64,000 bases of DNA, taken from contig JAFFSR010000240.1 of the NCBI GenBank assembly GCA_017163975.1, forward strand, positions 3,038,001-3,102,000, in the 5' to 3' direction. The notes under the pieces are model-generated. The model was not told the DNA's origin. It made no database searches and saw nothing but the letters and a program-made list of their open reading frames with translations. This stretch comes from Anastatus disparis (Eukaryota; Arthropoda; Insecta; Hymenoptera; Eupelmidae). Of the stretch, positions 52,621 through 64,000 are shown in pieces (the first letter of the stretch is position 1; the number at the start of each line of letters is the position of its first letter). The translations under genes and the position numbers were made by a program.

Positions 52621-52962
52621 AATACATCGAATACGCCCTATTAATTTTCAAGTTTGAGCCCATTTACGTATACTCTTTGTTTCATGATCGCTTAGAGCGA
52701 AAACGCTGGCAGCGCTGAAATACTATATGTAAATAGATGAAGTGGCCAGAATGGGAACTTCGATTCATATAACTCGCCGCGCTAGTCGTTATTTCTAATA
52801 CGCGTTTCATGTCCGAGTTAAAAGCTGACTTTCGTGTTTCGAGTCGATTCGAGTTTGTTCAGTTTTGTTAATATGTTAGGCTTTACACTTAAAAGGATAC
52901 AAGATACAAAAATAACATTAATTAGTATATTCCTACATAAAAAATACAAGAGACAATGTATT

Positions 52963-53010
<48 letters not shown>

Positions 53011-53025
53011 TGGTTAACTTTCCGG
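52621..53025. other. gap between Polinton B and the unknown gene
   Basis: No gene recognised. A (TA)n run of about 20 units lies at 52966-53008. Short ORFs over the microsatellite are spurious. Confidence 0.5.
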
Positions 53026-53190
53026 GCAATATATGAATACTCTGATACACTTTCCGGGCCTTTGTTGATTTTCCGGGAATGCCCAGAAATGATACATGTA
53101 TATTTTCACTTTCTGGGCATGCCCGGAAATTATTATACATATTTCGGAAGGCCCGGAAAGTATTAATACATATTCTGGGCATGTCAAAAA
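53026..53190. promoter_or_regulatory. cluster of TTTCCGGGC / GCCCGGAAA boxes
   Basis: Six to eight copies of TTTCCGGGC or its complement occur in 165 bp in both orientations, including the palindromic ATTTCTGGGCATGCCCGGAA and TTTTCCGGGAATGCCC. Some match STAT (TTCNNNGAA) and ETS (CCGGAA) cores. It lies just upstream of the multi-exon gene. It may be a promoter or a degenerate tandem repeat; the sequence cannot decide. Confidence 0.35.
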
Positions 53191-53229
53191 ATTGTGTATA
53201 ATTTTTGCTGAAAAAACACTTTCTCATTC

Positions 53230-56200
53230 AACAAAGCAGAAATTTGTGATGATTTAATAAAAAGTATCAATGATTATAATAACATAAGTTTACCTGAAAA
53301 AGATTTTCATGTTGAAGAAGAGTTTCATGGATTTGATAACAATAGTATATCTTTGTCGTGAAGCAGCTATAATAATATTAATTTACTAACTGTTGACTTC
53401 GATAATACATTAAATATAAAATTTAATGATGGGAAAAATGTTTCAAATATTAAAATAAAAGCTGCTATGTACTATTGGAAAATAATTTTCTTCAGAAAAC
53501 AGTGACAACTCCTGTTTCTCAAAATGACGAAAATATTTCTGAAAAAGAAGTATATATTCTTAACAACATTGAGAGAATTTCCAATGTTAATGATAATAAG
53601 ATCAGCATCTCACAACCGCAAAATAATATTAAAGATATAGCTGTTGATGATTCAAATACTTTAAAAAGAAATAAATATTATGTAAAAAAAAGAAAAGTGC
53701 AGCCAGGTAAAAATATATAAAAATTACTTCATTTCTTTGATTCACAGTTTTATAACTTTTTATAAATTTATATGATGCAGTTAAACTATATGACAAACTA
53801 AATAAAAATGTCATTGAAATATTTGAAGATGAAGGTGAATTTCAGTGCTTGTAATTAATTTGATTAAATATTGTGTTTCATATGTATGATTTTGTTTCAG
53901 ATGATGATGCACTATTTTCATTATTTAGAGACTTAATTATTTCACATGTCGTATATAAAAGTGAAGATCTGTACATGTACATGAATCGTGGGCTTACAAT
54001 CCCTAATAAATACAAACAAAATATTTTACAGATAATTTTTTCAAATGAAGTAAAAAAATCTAATTATGCTTTGTTAGATCTTCTGATACAATATCGATAC
54101 CTTATTAGACAAAAAATACAAGAAATAAATGATTTATTTAAATCTAATAATATTAATATAACCAACGTATTTAAAGGGAGTTGTTACGAGGACAACAAAA
54201 ATCTATTTTATGAGGGTAAACAAATGATATTAAATTTATTTATGAATTCATGATAATTAATGTATAAACTTTTATTAAAATTTTATTTCTTTTTTATTTT
54301 TCAGTTCCTGACAGAATTAAAATTAATATAACAGAATATGAAAGAGATAGTGTTAATATTGTATCATCAAATAATCATTTATATTTAGCTCGATCAATTG
54401 CATTTAATAATGATAAGTAAATAAAAAATTTTTAGAAATACTTTCATTTATTTAAATTATTATAACATATTTTTTATTCTTTTCTGTAAATATTTAAATT
54501 ATTACTATTTTAAGCATTAAAAATGGTCTACATAATACTGCATTGGAATTAAGTATTATAGATGATCTTGCTACGTATACAGTTGTTGATTTGTATCATT
54601 TAAAGTTTATGACTAATAAAATAAATCAAAAGTTGTTGAAACCTTTATTGAATAATACAGATTTAAGGTATCAAGACTGAGTTTTAAGCCTGAAAAAAAA
54701 TGAAATTGAAATGTAGTAAATTTGTTTTTGTAATGATATTAATTAATAAAACTTCTTTTTACCTTAAATATATATTAAATACAAGACTTTGACCTAAAAA
54801 TAATTTTAAAAAACCCCATCCGTTGGTTAAAATCCTTTGCTCTTGTCGATAACTTGATTTTAAAAATTTTTTTACTTACCGTAGAGTTTCTCAGCTAATT
54901 TTCAATTAATTGACCTGAAAATTTCCAGAGATCTCTAATTTATATATCTTCACAAAATAATAGTTTTAGTTTTAGGAAAAAAAAATAATTTCTAAGTTTG
55001 GTTTAGAAAAAGTTGAAAAAAATCAATATTTTTGTGAATTTCATACAAGTAATTCAGTTCAACATTTACTTTAACTTATCTTATCAAAATTCCAGAACTA
55101 TTATTTTGTGAAGATATATAAATTAAAGATCTCTGGAAATTTTCAGGTCAATTAATTGAAAATTAGCTGAGAAACTCTAAGGTAAGTAAAAAAATTTTTA
55201 AAATCAAGTTATCGACAAGAGCAAGGATTTTAACCAACGGATGGGGTTTTTAAATTATTTTTAGGTCAAAGTCTTGTATTTAATATATATTTAAGGTAAA
55301 AAGAAGTTTTATTAATTAATATCATTACAAAAACAAATTATGACTACATTTCAATTTGATTTTTTTTCAGGCTTAAAACTGAGGCCTGATACCTTAAAAA
55401 ACAGAATAATTGAGATGATCGATTCTTTTATGGGTCAAAAAGTTAATAGTGTTACAACATCTAACAACATAATTAAAGTAATAAATACTTTTTTGCCAAA
55501 CTTAAAAGTATCGGTAACTAAATTTACAAGACAAATACAATGTTATTTAAATATTCTTGAACCAAATTCAGGATTTACTATAGAAGCTTGTTTTAGGTTT
55601 GTAATCTATTTTTATATTCTACTCAAAAATATTAACAATGAGTAAAATTAAATTACTTATTTTTATAAATACAATTAATAGGATTTAAAAATTGTTTGAA
55701 ATTATTTTATTTCAACCCATATGGAAATAATTTCTGTTAATATCTATTAAAAAGTGTCAGAATTGAGACATTCCAGGCGGAAATCACATTCTGAAATAAA
55801 ATATAATAAAAAATAATTGATATTAACAATTTAAAATGTTTAGATTTTGGATTGTAATAAAAGTTTTAAATAGTTACTATTCATTATATTTTTAATTTTT
55901 TATAATGTTTCATTATTTTTTATTAGCTTTTCAATTTAGAAACCATACGCAACAACCAAACCTAAAATAAAAGTTATTATTTTTATTACTTTTATAGAAG
56001 ATAATTATTAGTAACTCTTAGATTGAAACAGAAAAAGAAAATAATGACCAATCATAACTTTGACTGATGGTTTTACTTTATGTGTATAGTTTCCATACTG
56101 AAAAAGATAATGAAAACTAATAACCAATAATAACTTCTATCAACTGTTATAAATAGAAAATAATTATTAGTAACTATTACAATCAGTTATTACAGTCCAA

Positions 56201-56609
56201 AATCTAGACTTTTAAAACAAACAATTAAAGTTTATAACTTTTAAAAAAAATTATTTTTTGTTATAGCTATTAACAAAAATTATTTCCATACGGGAAACTC
56301 ATTATCTACAACAATCTATACAAATTATTAAATTTTCTTAGGTACTCGAAGGAAAATAATGTTGGTGGAAAAATATGTGCAATAACATTTAGGAAGAAAG
56401 GCTCAATTTTAAAATACTTAAAAGGATTCACTGCTGCTTTGACTGAAAATGGAATAGAATATTTAACAAAATACAATTTGGATTATTTTATAATTAAAAG
56501 TAATCATAAGAAAAGAAATTATCTATGGTTAGGTCCAGCTGGGTCGGTTTTGGACTCCGTCGAGTGTAGACGTGTCGGTTTACACAGCTCCGCGAGTGCT
56601 AAACTTTAG
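53230..56609 (+). CDS. unrecognised multi-exon gene
   Basis: Exons with matching phases: 53496-53706 (KTVTTPVSQNDENIS to KKRKVQP), 53901-54215 (DDALFSLFRDLI, then LLIQYRYLIRQKIQEI), 54305-54416 (PDRIKINITEYERDS), 54515-54667 (NGLHNTALELSIIDDLA), 55384-55596 (RIIEMIDSFMGQKVNS) and 56342-56609 (YSKENNVGGKICAITFR, GSILKYLKGFTAAL), stop TAG. An upstream stretch at 53230-53490 (AEICDDLIKSINDYN) reads as coding but has one stop, so the 5' end is unsure. The protein is over 350 residues, charged, with no signal peptide or recognised domain. Intron 54668-55383 is a TTAA-flanked palindromic element. The last 25 codons run into GC-richer foreign DNA and may be an added tail. Confidence 0.55.
54667..55393. 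mobile_element. palindromic TTAA element forming an intron
   Basis: Flanked by TTAA (54663-54666, 55394-55397). The arms start GGTATCAAGACTGAG and end CTGAGGCCTGATACC, and they continue almost to the centre at about 55035 (for example AGATATATAAATT on both sides). A GT donor begins at the second base of the element, and acceptors lie at 55370 (TTTTTTTTCAG) and 55383 (CTGAG). Splicing to 55383 keeps the host frame and adds five codons; splicing to 55370 would introduce a stop. No ORF inside. Confidence 0.75.
55716..56294. mobile_element. 579-bp inverted-repeat element in the last intron
   Basis: CCCATATGGAAATAATTTCT and TGTTAATA on the left are inverted as TATTAACAAAAATTATTTCC and ATACGGG on the right. 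Inner copies include TTAGATTTTGGATTGTAATA against its inverse near 56190. No coding sequence. Confidence 0.7.
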
Positions 56610-56800
56610 TGTTTGTTATTGTAACCAAGTTCTATAAACTATAAACAAACAAAGCTATATGTGATAAATCTTGAATTTTATTATTTTTTTTTTTCGTTGC
56701 TATATTTATGCTATGCTATTATGCGATGCTAATCAGCGACGTAGCTCGTAAGTATGATCGTGAACAAACCACATGTAACGTACAGTGGTACTTGTAAAAA

Positions 56801-56876
56801 TCGGTCGAGAGCGGGATTCGAACTCGAAACCTCGAGATTACGAATCCAACGCTCTACCGACTGAACCACAGACCGG
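56801..56876 (-). other. tRNA-like sequence
   Basis: The minus strand has TGGTTCAGTCGGTAGAGCG (A box) and GAGTTCGAATCCC (B box) at tRNA spacing. GAGAGC and GCTCTC could pair at the ends. The anticodon stem and acceptor spacing are off, so it is a tRNA-derived element or pseudogene. It shares AATCTCGAGG with 17107-17182. Confidence 0.6.
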
Positions 56877-56939
56877 CTCTCTACTTTGATATTCCACGTG
56901 CATATCATTACGGATAATACAATTCAATTATGCTGATAT

Positions 56940-58960
56940 ACATGGATTCGCCGGGTTTCACGATTTCACGACATTGGTGCATTTTGATGATTAATTAAAA
57001 TCATAGATACAAATCAATAGAATATCAAACAGTGCTAGAATACTGGATATTGCTAATAAACAGAAAGCTATAATATTTTCAATACAATTTATATAAAATT
57101 TTCTTTTTTTGAACTCATAACTCATAAGCTTTGATGATAATTTGGTACATTTTCACGACAGTAGCCCTAAGAAGGATTAGATTACTTATTATGGGACTGT
57201 AGTACGGTTACATGAATTACAATATTTAAAAGGCCTTATATAGTTTGTATCTATTTACAATTGAAGACAATTCTATAAGTGAACTTAAACGAATCAGATA
57301 GTTTCAAAACGCACTCCTAGATAGTTTCAAAATAATACAGATTTGTTTATTTATTAATCGTTTTATTCACAGTCATTAGAAACCACTAGGCTAAATTAAC
57401 ATAGCTTTGAATTTCATCACTCCCATTTTACGACAGTAATTATATTCGAATTTCAAGTACTGTTTTGCTAAGCTCAAGACATTTTCACGACATTTATAAA
57501 TGTTGATAACGAATCATGATTATAGATATAAATCGATAATGTATCAAACAATAGTGGAGTTTTGCGTATTACTGATAAAGAAGAAGTATGGAGCAAGAAT
57601 ATTTTTGATACATATATATAGAACTTTCTTTTTTTTAATTAATGAATTATGTGCTCTTATATAATTAAGTACATTTTCAAGATATTAGCCCAAAGCAAGA
57701 TTCGATTATTAATTATATTGCAGTGAAATTAAAAAATATAATGTTCTATTCAATGACAGCTAATATAAGGCAATCCTTGCAATAAATTAGGTTTCTATAT
57801 TTATCTCCCACTTCTAAGAAGTTTTACAATAATACATATTTGTATACTTATTTAACGTTTTATTTATAGTCAAGAAAAGCTACTGGGCTAATTCTGCATA
57901 GCTTTGAATGCTATTACTCTGATTTAACATCAATAATGAGGTTTGCTTTTTGAGTACTGTTTTTACACAGCATAAGACATTTTCACCGCATTTATGCATT
58001 TTGATGATTAATTAGAATTATAGATACAAATCAATAAAATATCAAACAGTACGGAAGTACTGGCTATTACTAATAAAAAGAAAGCTATCATATTTTCAAT
58101 ACAATTTATATAAAACTTCCTCTTTTTGAACTCATAATTCATAAGCTTTGATGATAATTGGGTACATTTTCACGACAGTAGGCCTAAGAACGATTAGATT
58201 ACTTATTATGGGGCTGTAGTACGGCTACATAAATTACAATATTTGAAGGGCCTTATATAGTTTGTATCTATTTACAATTGAAGACAATTCTATAAGTGAA
58301 CTTAAACGAATCATGTTTTATTAAGAGAGTGACAATAGATGACAATCACTGAAACAAATTGGGTTCCTCTAGTTATCTCGCACTCTTAAATAGTTTCAAA
58401 ATAATACAGATTTGTTTATTTATTATTCGTTTTATTCACAGTCATTAGAAACCACTAGGCTAAATTTACATAACTTTGAATGTAATTACTCCCATTTTAC
58501 GACAATAATGTTATTCGGATTTTAAGTACTGTTTTTGCTTAGCTCAAGACATTTTCACGACAATTATGAATGTTGATGATAAATCATTATTATGGATATA
58601 ATTCGATAAAGTATGAAACAATAGTGGAGTAATGCGTATTACTTATAAAGAAAAAGTATGGAGCAAAAATATTTTCAATACATTTATATAGAACTTTCAT
58701 TTTTTTAACTTATGATCTATATGCTCTTATAATAATTAAGTATATTTTCACGACATGAGCCCAAAGCAAGATTCGATTATTAATTATATTGCAGTGGAAT
58801 TAAAAAAATTATGTTCTATTCAATGACAGCTAATGTAAGGCAATCCTTGCAACAAATTAGGTTTCTATATTTATCTCCCACTCTTAAGAAGTTTTACAAT
58901 AATACACATTTGTATACTTATTTAACGTTTTATTTATAGTCAAGAAAAGCCACTGGGCTC
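56940..58960. repeat. satellite array 1, about 1.02-1.07 kb higher-order unit
   Basis: Sequences such as CATAAGCTTTGATGATAATT (57126, 58140) and CAATGACAGCTAAT (57751, 58821) recur at 1017-1070 bp, giving two full units. The shorter first unit lacks about 50 bp near 57305. Each unit contains sub-repeats with the box CATTTTCACGACA. No coding sequence. Confidence 0.85.
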
Positions 58961-59464
58961 ATTGGTAAATATACATTGAACGGAAAAAATATAAAAATAC
59001 TAAAAGAAAAAATATAAAAAGAAAAAATATAATAATGCCTATTTATATAAATTTTCCTAGAAGTTAATGTCGATCTCATATAATACTTCAAGTATGCAAA
59101 TTTTTTGAATTATGAATGCCTTTCATAAATGTAAAACTGCTTGTTTTTGGTACCAATTTTCTGCTCTTACGCTAAACCTAATAAAGTGAGTATTAGACAA
59201 TAAGAAATAATATGTGGATATTTATGGCAAATGATGTAAATTAATTAGAAAAATGTCTCTAATCTATATTCGAAGATTTAATTATAAGTATCTTTAAACT
59301 TTAGTACATTCACTCGTTACCAATTTCTGTATCTTGGGGCAATATTTAACGTTTTGAAAAAGTTTTAAATACGTATTTTTATCAAAATTTACAAACGTAT
59401 AAAAGTTTACCAGAAGACGTTTCTAAAACGTTTTGAAACGATTTTGTGCCGTTAGGGATATTAT
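58961..59464. other. spacer between the two satellite arrays
   Basis: AT-rich unique sequence. A run of AAAAATATAAAAA-like units at 58987-59030 is simple repeat. No gene or box motif seen. Confidence 0.5.
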
Positions 59465-62400
59465 AAAAATTCGGGATAGGGAGCTACTAAATAAATCTCC
59501 AAAAAGAATTCACCTATTATGATAAAATTTCCACCAATGTAGAAACTTGAAGATATTATAAAGTGAGTTTAAGAGAAATAATATTTTTACAACATCCAAG
59601 AAGCTAACAAAGCAGTCCAATAATGAATGGGCTTCCGACAACTGAAAACATTACACTGGCATCTCATGACTAAGTAATGAATTGATGATATTTAAAGGCT
59701 CCTAACTACCTTTAATAATTAATACAATGGCATAATTAAAGATTCTTATAGCTTTTATCAGTACTCAAACATTTTAACGACAGTAGATACAAGGCTGCTG
59801 TTTCTATATCTTCATGTCAATGGCTGACTCTTAGAGATGATCGAAATGAGGGATAAGAAGTTACTAAGTATATATCTAAAAAAGAATTCACCTATTATAA
59901 TAACATTTTCACAACAGTAGAAACTTAAAGATATTATGAAACAAGTTCACGAGAAATAATATATTCTCAACATCAGAAGAAGCTATTATAGCAGTCTAAT
60001 AATGAATGAGCTTCTAACAACTGAAAACTCTTCAATGGAGTCTCATGACTAAGTAATGAATTGATAATATTTAAAGGCTCCTTACTACCTTTAATAATTC
60101 ATACAATAGGATAAATAAAAATTCTTAGAGCCTATATGAGTACTAAAACATTTCCACGACAGTAGATACAAGGCTGCGGTTTCTATATCTACATATCACT
60201 GGCTGACTCTTAGAGATGATCGAAATGAGGAATAGGAAGTTACTAAGTAAATATCCAAGAAGGAATTCAGCTATTATAATAACATTTCCACGAAAGTAGA
60301 AACTTAAGGATATTATGAAACAAGTTCACGAGAAATAATATGTTCACAACATCGAAGAAGCTATAATATCAGTCTAATAATGAATGAGTTTCTAACAACT
60401 GAAAACTTTACACTGGCGTCTCATGACTAAGTAATCAATTGATAATATTTAAAGGCTCCTAACTACATTTAATAATTCATACAATAGGATAAATAAAGAT
60501 TCTTAGAGCTTCAATGAGTACTCAAACATTTCGATGACAGTAGATACAAGGCTGCTGTTTCTTTATCTTCATGTCACTGGCTGACTTTTATAGATGATCG
60601 AAATGAGGAATAGGAAGTTACAAAGTAAATATCTAAAAAGAATTCACCTACTACAATAACATTTTTACGACAGTAGAAACTTGAAGATATCATGAAACAA
60701 GTTCACGAGAAATCATATTTTCACAACATCGTAGAAGCTATCATAGCAGTCTAATCATGGATGAGCTTTTAATCGCTGAAAAATTACAATGGCGTCTTGT
60801 GACTATGTAATGAATATATATTATTAAAACGCTTCTTATTACCTTTAATAATTAATACAATAAAATAAATAAAAATTCTTAGAGCTTGAATGAGTACTGA
60901 AACATTTCCACGACAGTAGATACGAAGCTTCTGTTTCCATATCTTAATGTCACTGGCTGACTCTTAGAGATGATCGGAATGACGGATAAGAAGTTACTAA
61001 GTATATATCTAAAAAGAATTCACCTATTATAATAACATTTTCACGACAATAGAAACTCAAAGATATTATGAAACAAGTTCACGAGAAATCATATTTTCAC
61101 AACATCGAAGAAGCTATCATAGCAGTCTAATAATGAATGAACTTCTGACAACTGAAAACTTTACTCTGGCGTCTCATGATTAAATCATGAATGGTATAAT
61201 ATTTGAAGGCTCCTGTCTACCTTTAATAATTAATACAATAGGATAAATGAAGATTATTAGAGCTTGTATAAGTACTCAAACATTTCCACGACAGTAGATA
61301 CAAGGCTGCTTTTTCTGTATCTACATCGCACTGGCTGACTCTTAGAGATGATCAAAATGATGTATAGAAAGTTACGAAGTAAATATCTAAAAAATAATTC
61401 ACCTATTATAATAACATTTCCACGACAGTAGAAACTTGAAGATATTTGAAAACAAGTTTGGGAGAAATAATTTTTTACAACATCCAAGAAGGTTTCAAAG
61501 CAGTCCAACAATGGATGAGCTTCGAACCGCTAAAACATCACAATGGCGTCTTGTGACTTAGTAATAAATATATATTATCGAAACGCTTCTTATTACCTTT
61601 AATAAGTAATAAAATAAAATCTATAAAAATTCTACGAGCTTGTACGAGCACTAAAACATTTCCATGACAGTAGATGCGAAACTGCTGTTTAAATATCATT
61701 ATCTCACTAGCTGACAATTAAAGATAGTTTAAATCAGTGATGAGCAGATACCAAGTAAAGTTCTTAAACAGAATTCAGCTATAATTATAAGATTTACACA
61801 ACAGTAGAAACTAAGGATATTATGAATCAAGTACATGAGAAATATTTTTTTACTACATCCAACAAGCTATCATAGCAATCCATTAATGAATGAGCTTCTG
61901 ACTACTACAAAACTTTACACTAACCTCTGGTGACTTAGTGATGAATTAATAATATTTAAAGGTTCCTAACTACCTTTTATAATTAATACAATAGGATAAA
62001 TAAAAATTCTTAGAGCTTCTTTGAGTACTAAAACATTTCCACGACAGTAGATACAAAGCTGCGGATTAAATATCATTATCTCACTGGCTGACTTTCAAAG
62101 ATGGTTAAAATCAAGGATGAGGAGTTACTAAGAGCAGTTCTAAGAAAGAATTCACTTATTATAATAACATTTCCACGACATTAGAAAATTAAAGATATCA
62201 TGAAACAAGTTAACGTGTAATCATATTTTCACAACATCCGAGAACCTATCATAGCAGTCTAATAATGAATAAGCTTCTAAGAACTGAACACTTTTCACAG
62301 AAGTCTCATGACTAAGTAATGAATTAATAATATTTAAAGGCTCCAACTACCTTTAATAATTAATACAATCGGATAAATAAAGATTCTTAGAGCTGGTATG

Positions 62401-64000
62401 AGTACCCCAACATTTCCACGACAGTACATACAAGCCTGCTGTTTCTATATCTGCATCTCACTGGCTGACTCTTGAAGATGATTAAACAGAGCGATAAGCA
62501 GTCACTAAGTAAATCTCGAAAAGAAAAATCACAAGTTATAACATTTTCGCGACTGTAGAAACTTGAAGATATTATAAAGCGAGTTTAGGAGAAATAATAT
62601 TTTCACAACGTCCAAGAAGCTATTATAGCAGTCGAATAATGAATTAGCTTCTGACAACTAAAAACTTTACACTGGCGTCTCATAACCAAGTTATGAATTG
62701 ATAATATTGAAAGGCTCCTAACTACCTTTAATAATTCATACAATAGGATAAACAAAGATTCTTAGAGCTTGTATGTGTACTAAAACCTTTCCACGACAGA
62801 AGATACAAGGCTGCTGTTTCTATATCTACATCTCACTGGGTGACACTTGCAAATGATCGAAATGAAGGATGAGAAGTTACTAAGTAAATCTTTAAAGAAG
62901 AATTCACCTGCTATAATAACATTTTCACGACAGTAGACACTTGAAGATATTATTAACCGAGTTTTGGAGGAATAATATTTTTACAACATCCACGAAGCTA
63001 TCATAGCAGTCCAATAATGAATGAGCTCCTGACAACTGAAAACTTTACTCTGGCGTCTCATGATTAAATAATGAATGGACAATATTTGAAGGCTCCTGCC
63101 TACCTGTAATAATTAATACAATAGGGTAAATAAAAAATCTTAGAGCTTGTATGTGTACTAAAACATTTCCACGACAGTAGATACAAGCCTGCTGTTTCTA
63201 TATCTACATCTCACTGGCTGACACTTGAAAATGATCAGAATGGAGGATTAGAAGTTACCAAGTAAATAACTAAAAAGAATTCACCTATTATAATAACATT
63301 TCCACGACAGTAGACACTTGAAGATATTATTAACCGAGTTTAGGAGGAATAATATTTTTACAACATCGTAGAAGCTATCATATCAGTCTAATAATGGATG
63401 AGCTTTTAATCGCTGAAAAATTACAATGGTGTCTTGTGATTATGCAATAAATATATATTATTAAAATGCTTCTTATTACCATTAATAATTATTACAATAA
63501 AATAAATAAAAATTCTTAGAGCTTGAATGAGTAATAAAACATTTCCACTACAGTAAATACAGAAGCTGCTGTTTAAATACCTTTATCTCACTGGCTGACT
63601 CTTATAGATGATCGAAATGAGAAATAAGAAGTTACCAAATAAATGTCTAAAAAAGAATTCACCTATTATAATAACATTTCCACGACAGTAGAAACTTGAA
63701 GATATTATGAAACAAGTTCACGAGAAATAATATGTTAACAACATCAAAGAAGCTATCATAGCAGTCTAATAATCAATGAGCTTCAAACAACTCAAAACTT
63801 TTCACAGGAGTCTCATGACTAAGTAATGAATTAATAATATTTAAAGGCTCCAAATACCTTTAATAATTGATACAATTCGATAAATAAACATTCTTAGAGC
63901 TGGTATGAGTACCCCAACATTTCCACGACAGTACATACAAGCCTGCTGTTTCTATATCTGCATCTCACTGGCTGACTCTTGAAGATGATCAAAATAAGCG
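59465..64000. repeat. satellite array 2, 377-bp unit, continues past the window
   Basis: About twelve tandem units with a period of 375-379 bp, measured at the ACATTTCCACGACAGTAG box before ATACAAGGCTGC (59772, 60151, 60529, 60905, 61283, 61659, 62036, 62413, 62788, 63166, 63542, 63920). Each unit has two such boxes, about 246 and 132 bp apart in turn, plus CACTGGCTGACTCTTAGAGA and AATTCACCTATTATAATAAC. Unit variants (GAAACAAGTTCACGAG or AACCGAGTTTAGGAG types) alternate irregularly. A short ORF at 61257-61511 is spurious. Confidence 0.95.

Noticed and set aside
52834..53227. ORFs on both strands over the TA run
   Set aside because: They are produced by the (TA)n microsatellite and the GCCCGGAAA box cluster; no homology-like motif.
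56801..56876. Functional tRNA gene
   Set aside because: A and B boxes are good but the acceptor and anticodon stems do not fold with tRNA spacing.
61257..61511. 84-codon minus-strand ORF
   Set aside because: It lies wholly inside one 377-bp satellite unit and is broken in the neighbouring units.
59465..64000. CENP-B box in the satellite
   Set aside because: The shared box CATTTCCACGACAGTAG does not match the CENP-B consensus core (TTCG...CGGG), so only the analogy is kept.

Overview
The window reads as AT-rich nuclear DNA of an insect, most likely a hymenopteran. The best support is an apparently intact nine-exon insect odorant receptor gene, together with large numbers of MITE-like elements, two decayed Polinton/Maverick elements, BEL/Pao and non-LTR retrotransposons, and satellite DNA. 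No bacterial gene organisation (operons, ribosome binding sites) is seen. The species cannot be named from the sequence alone.

Layout. 1-3.4 kb: a foldback element and a LINE reverse-transcriptase relic. 3.4-16.8 kb: the odorant receptor gene (+), 416 codons in nine exons with consistent phases, its introns swollen by at least a dozen different inverted-repeat elements. 16.8-21 kb: gene-poor, with a tRNA-like sequence and half of a foldback element. 21.1-32.8 kb: Polinton A, with a protease and a PLA2-like capsid-associated region (-), packaging ATPase, integrase and a BIR-RING (IAP) gene (+), and DNA polymerase B (-). All are damaged, and polB is split by a 3.3 kb transposon of an uncharacterised family. 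33.2-34.1 kb: LTR fragments. 34.3-35.4 kb: part of a K50 homeobox gene with a glutamine-rich tail (-). 35.7-52.6 kb: Polinton B, a different lineage, with polB (-) broken by a solo LTR, a miniature LTR element with tRNA-like LTRs and a MITE. A BEL/Pao fragment, itself split by a 5.5 kb LINE, lies inside this region. Further right are an ATPase and small virion-type genes (+). 53.2-56.6 kb: a multi-exon gene I do not recognise (+), one of whose introns looks like a transposon inserted at TTAA. 56.9-64 kb: two satellite arrays that share a short box.

Nested insertions give a partial chronology: Polinton B, then the BEL fragment, then the LINE (9-bp target duplication), then a TA-flanked MITE in the LINE 3' region. 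Polinton polB B was separately hit by a solo LTR (CCAT duplication) and a TRIM (GAAC duplication). The live host genes appear to be the odorant receptor and possibly the 53-56.6 kb gene; the homeobox gene is doubtful. Everything else is mobile-element or satellite DNA. All calls come from reading the sequence and known family motifs; no database search was run.
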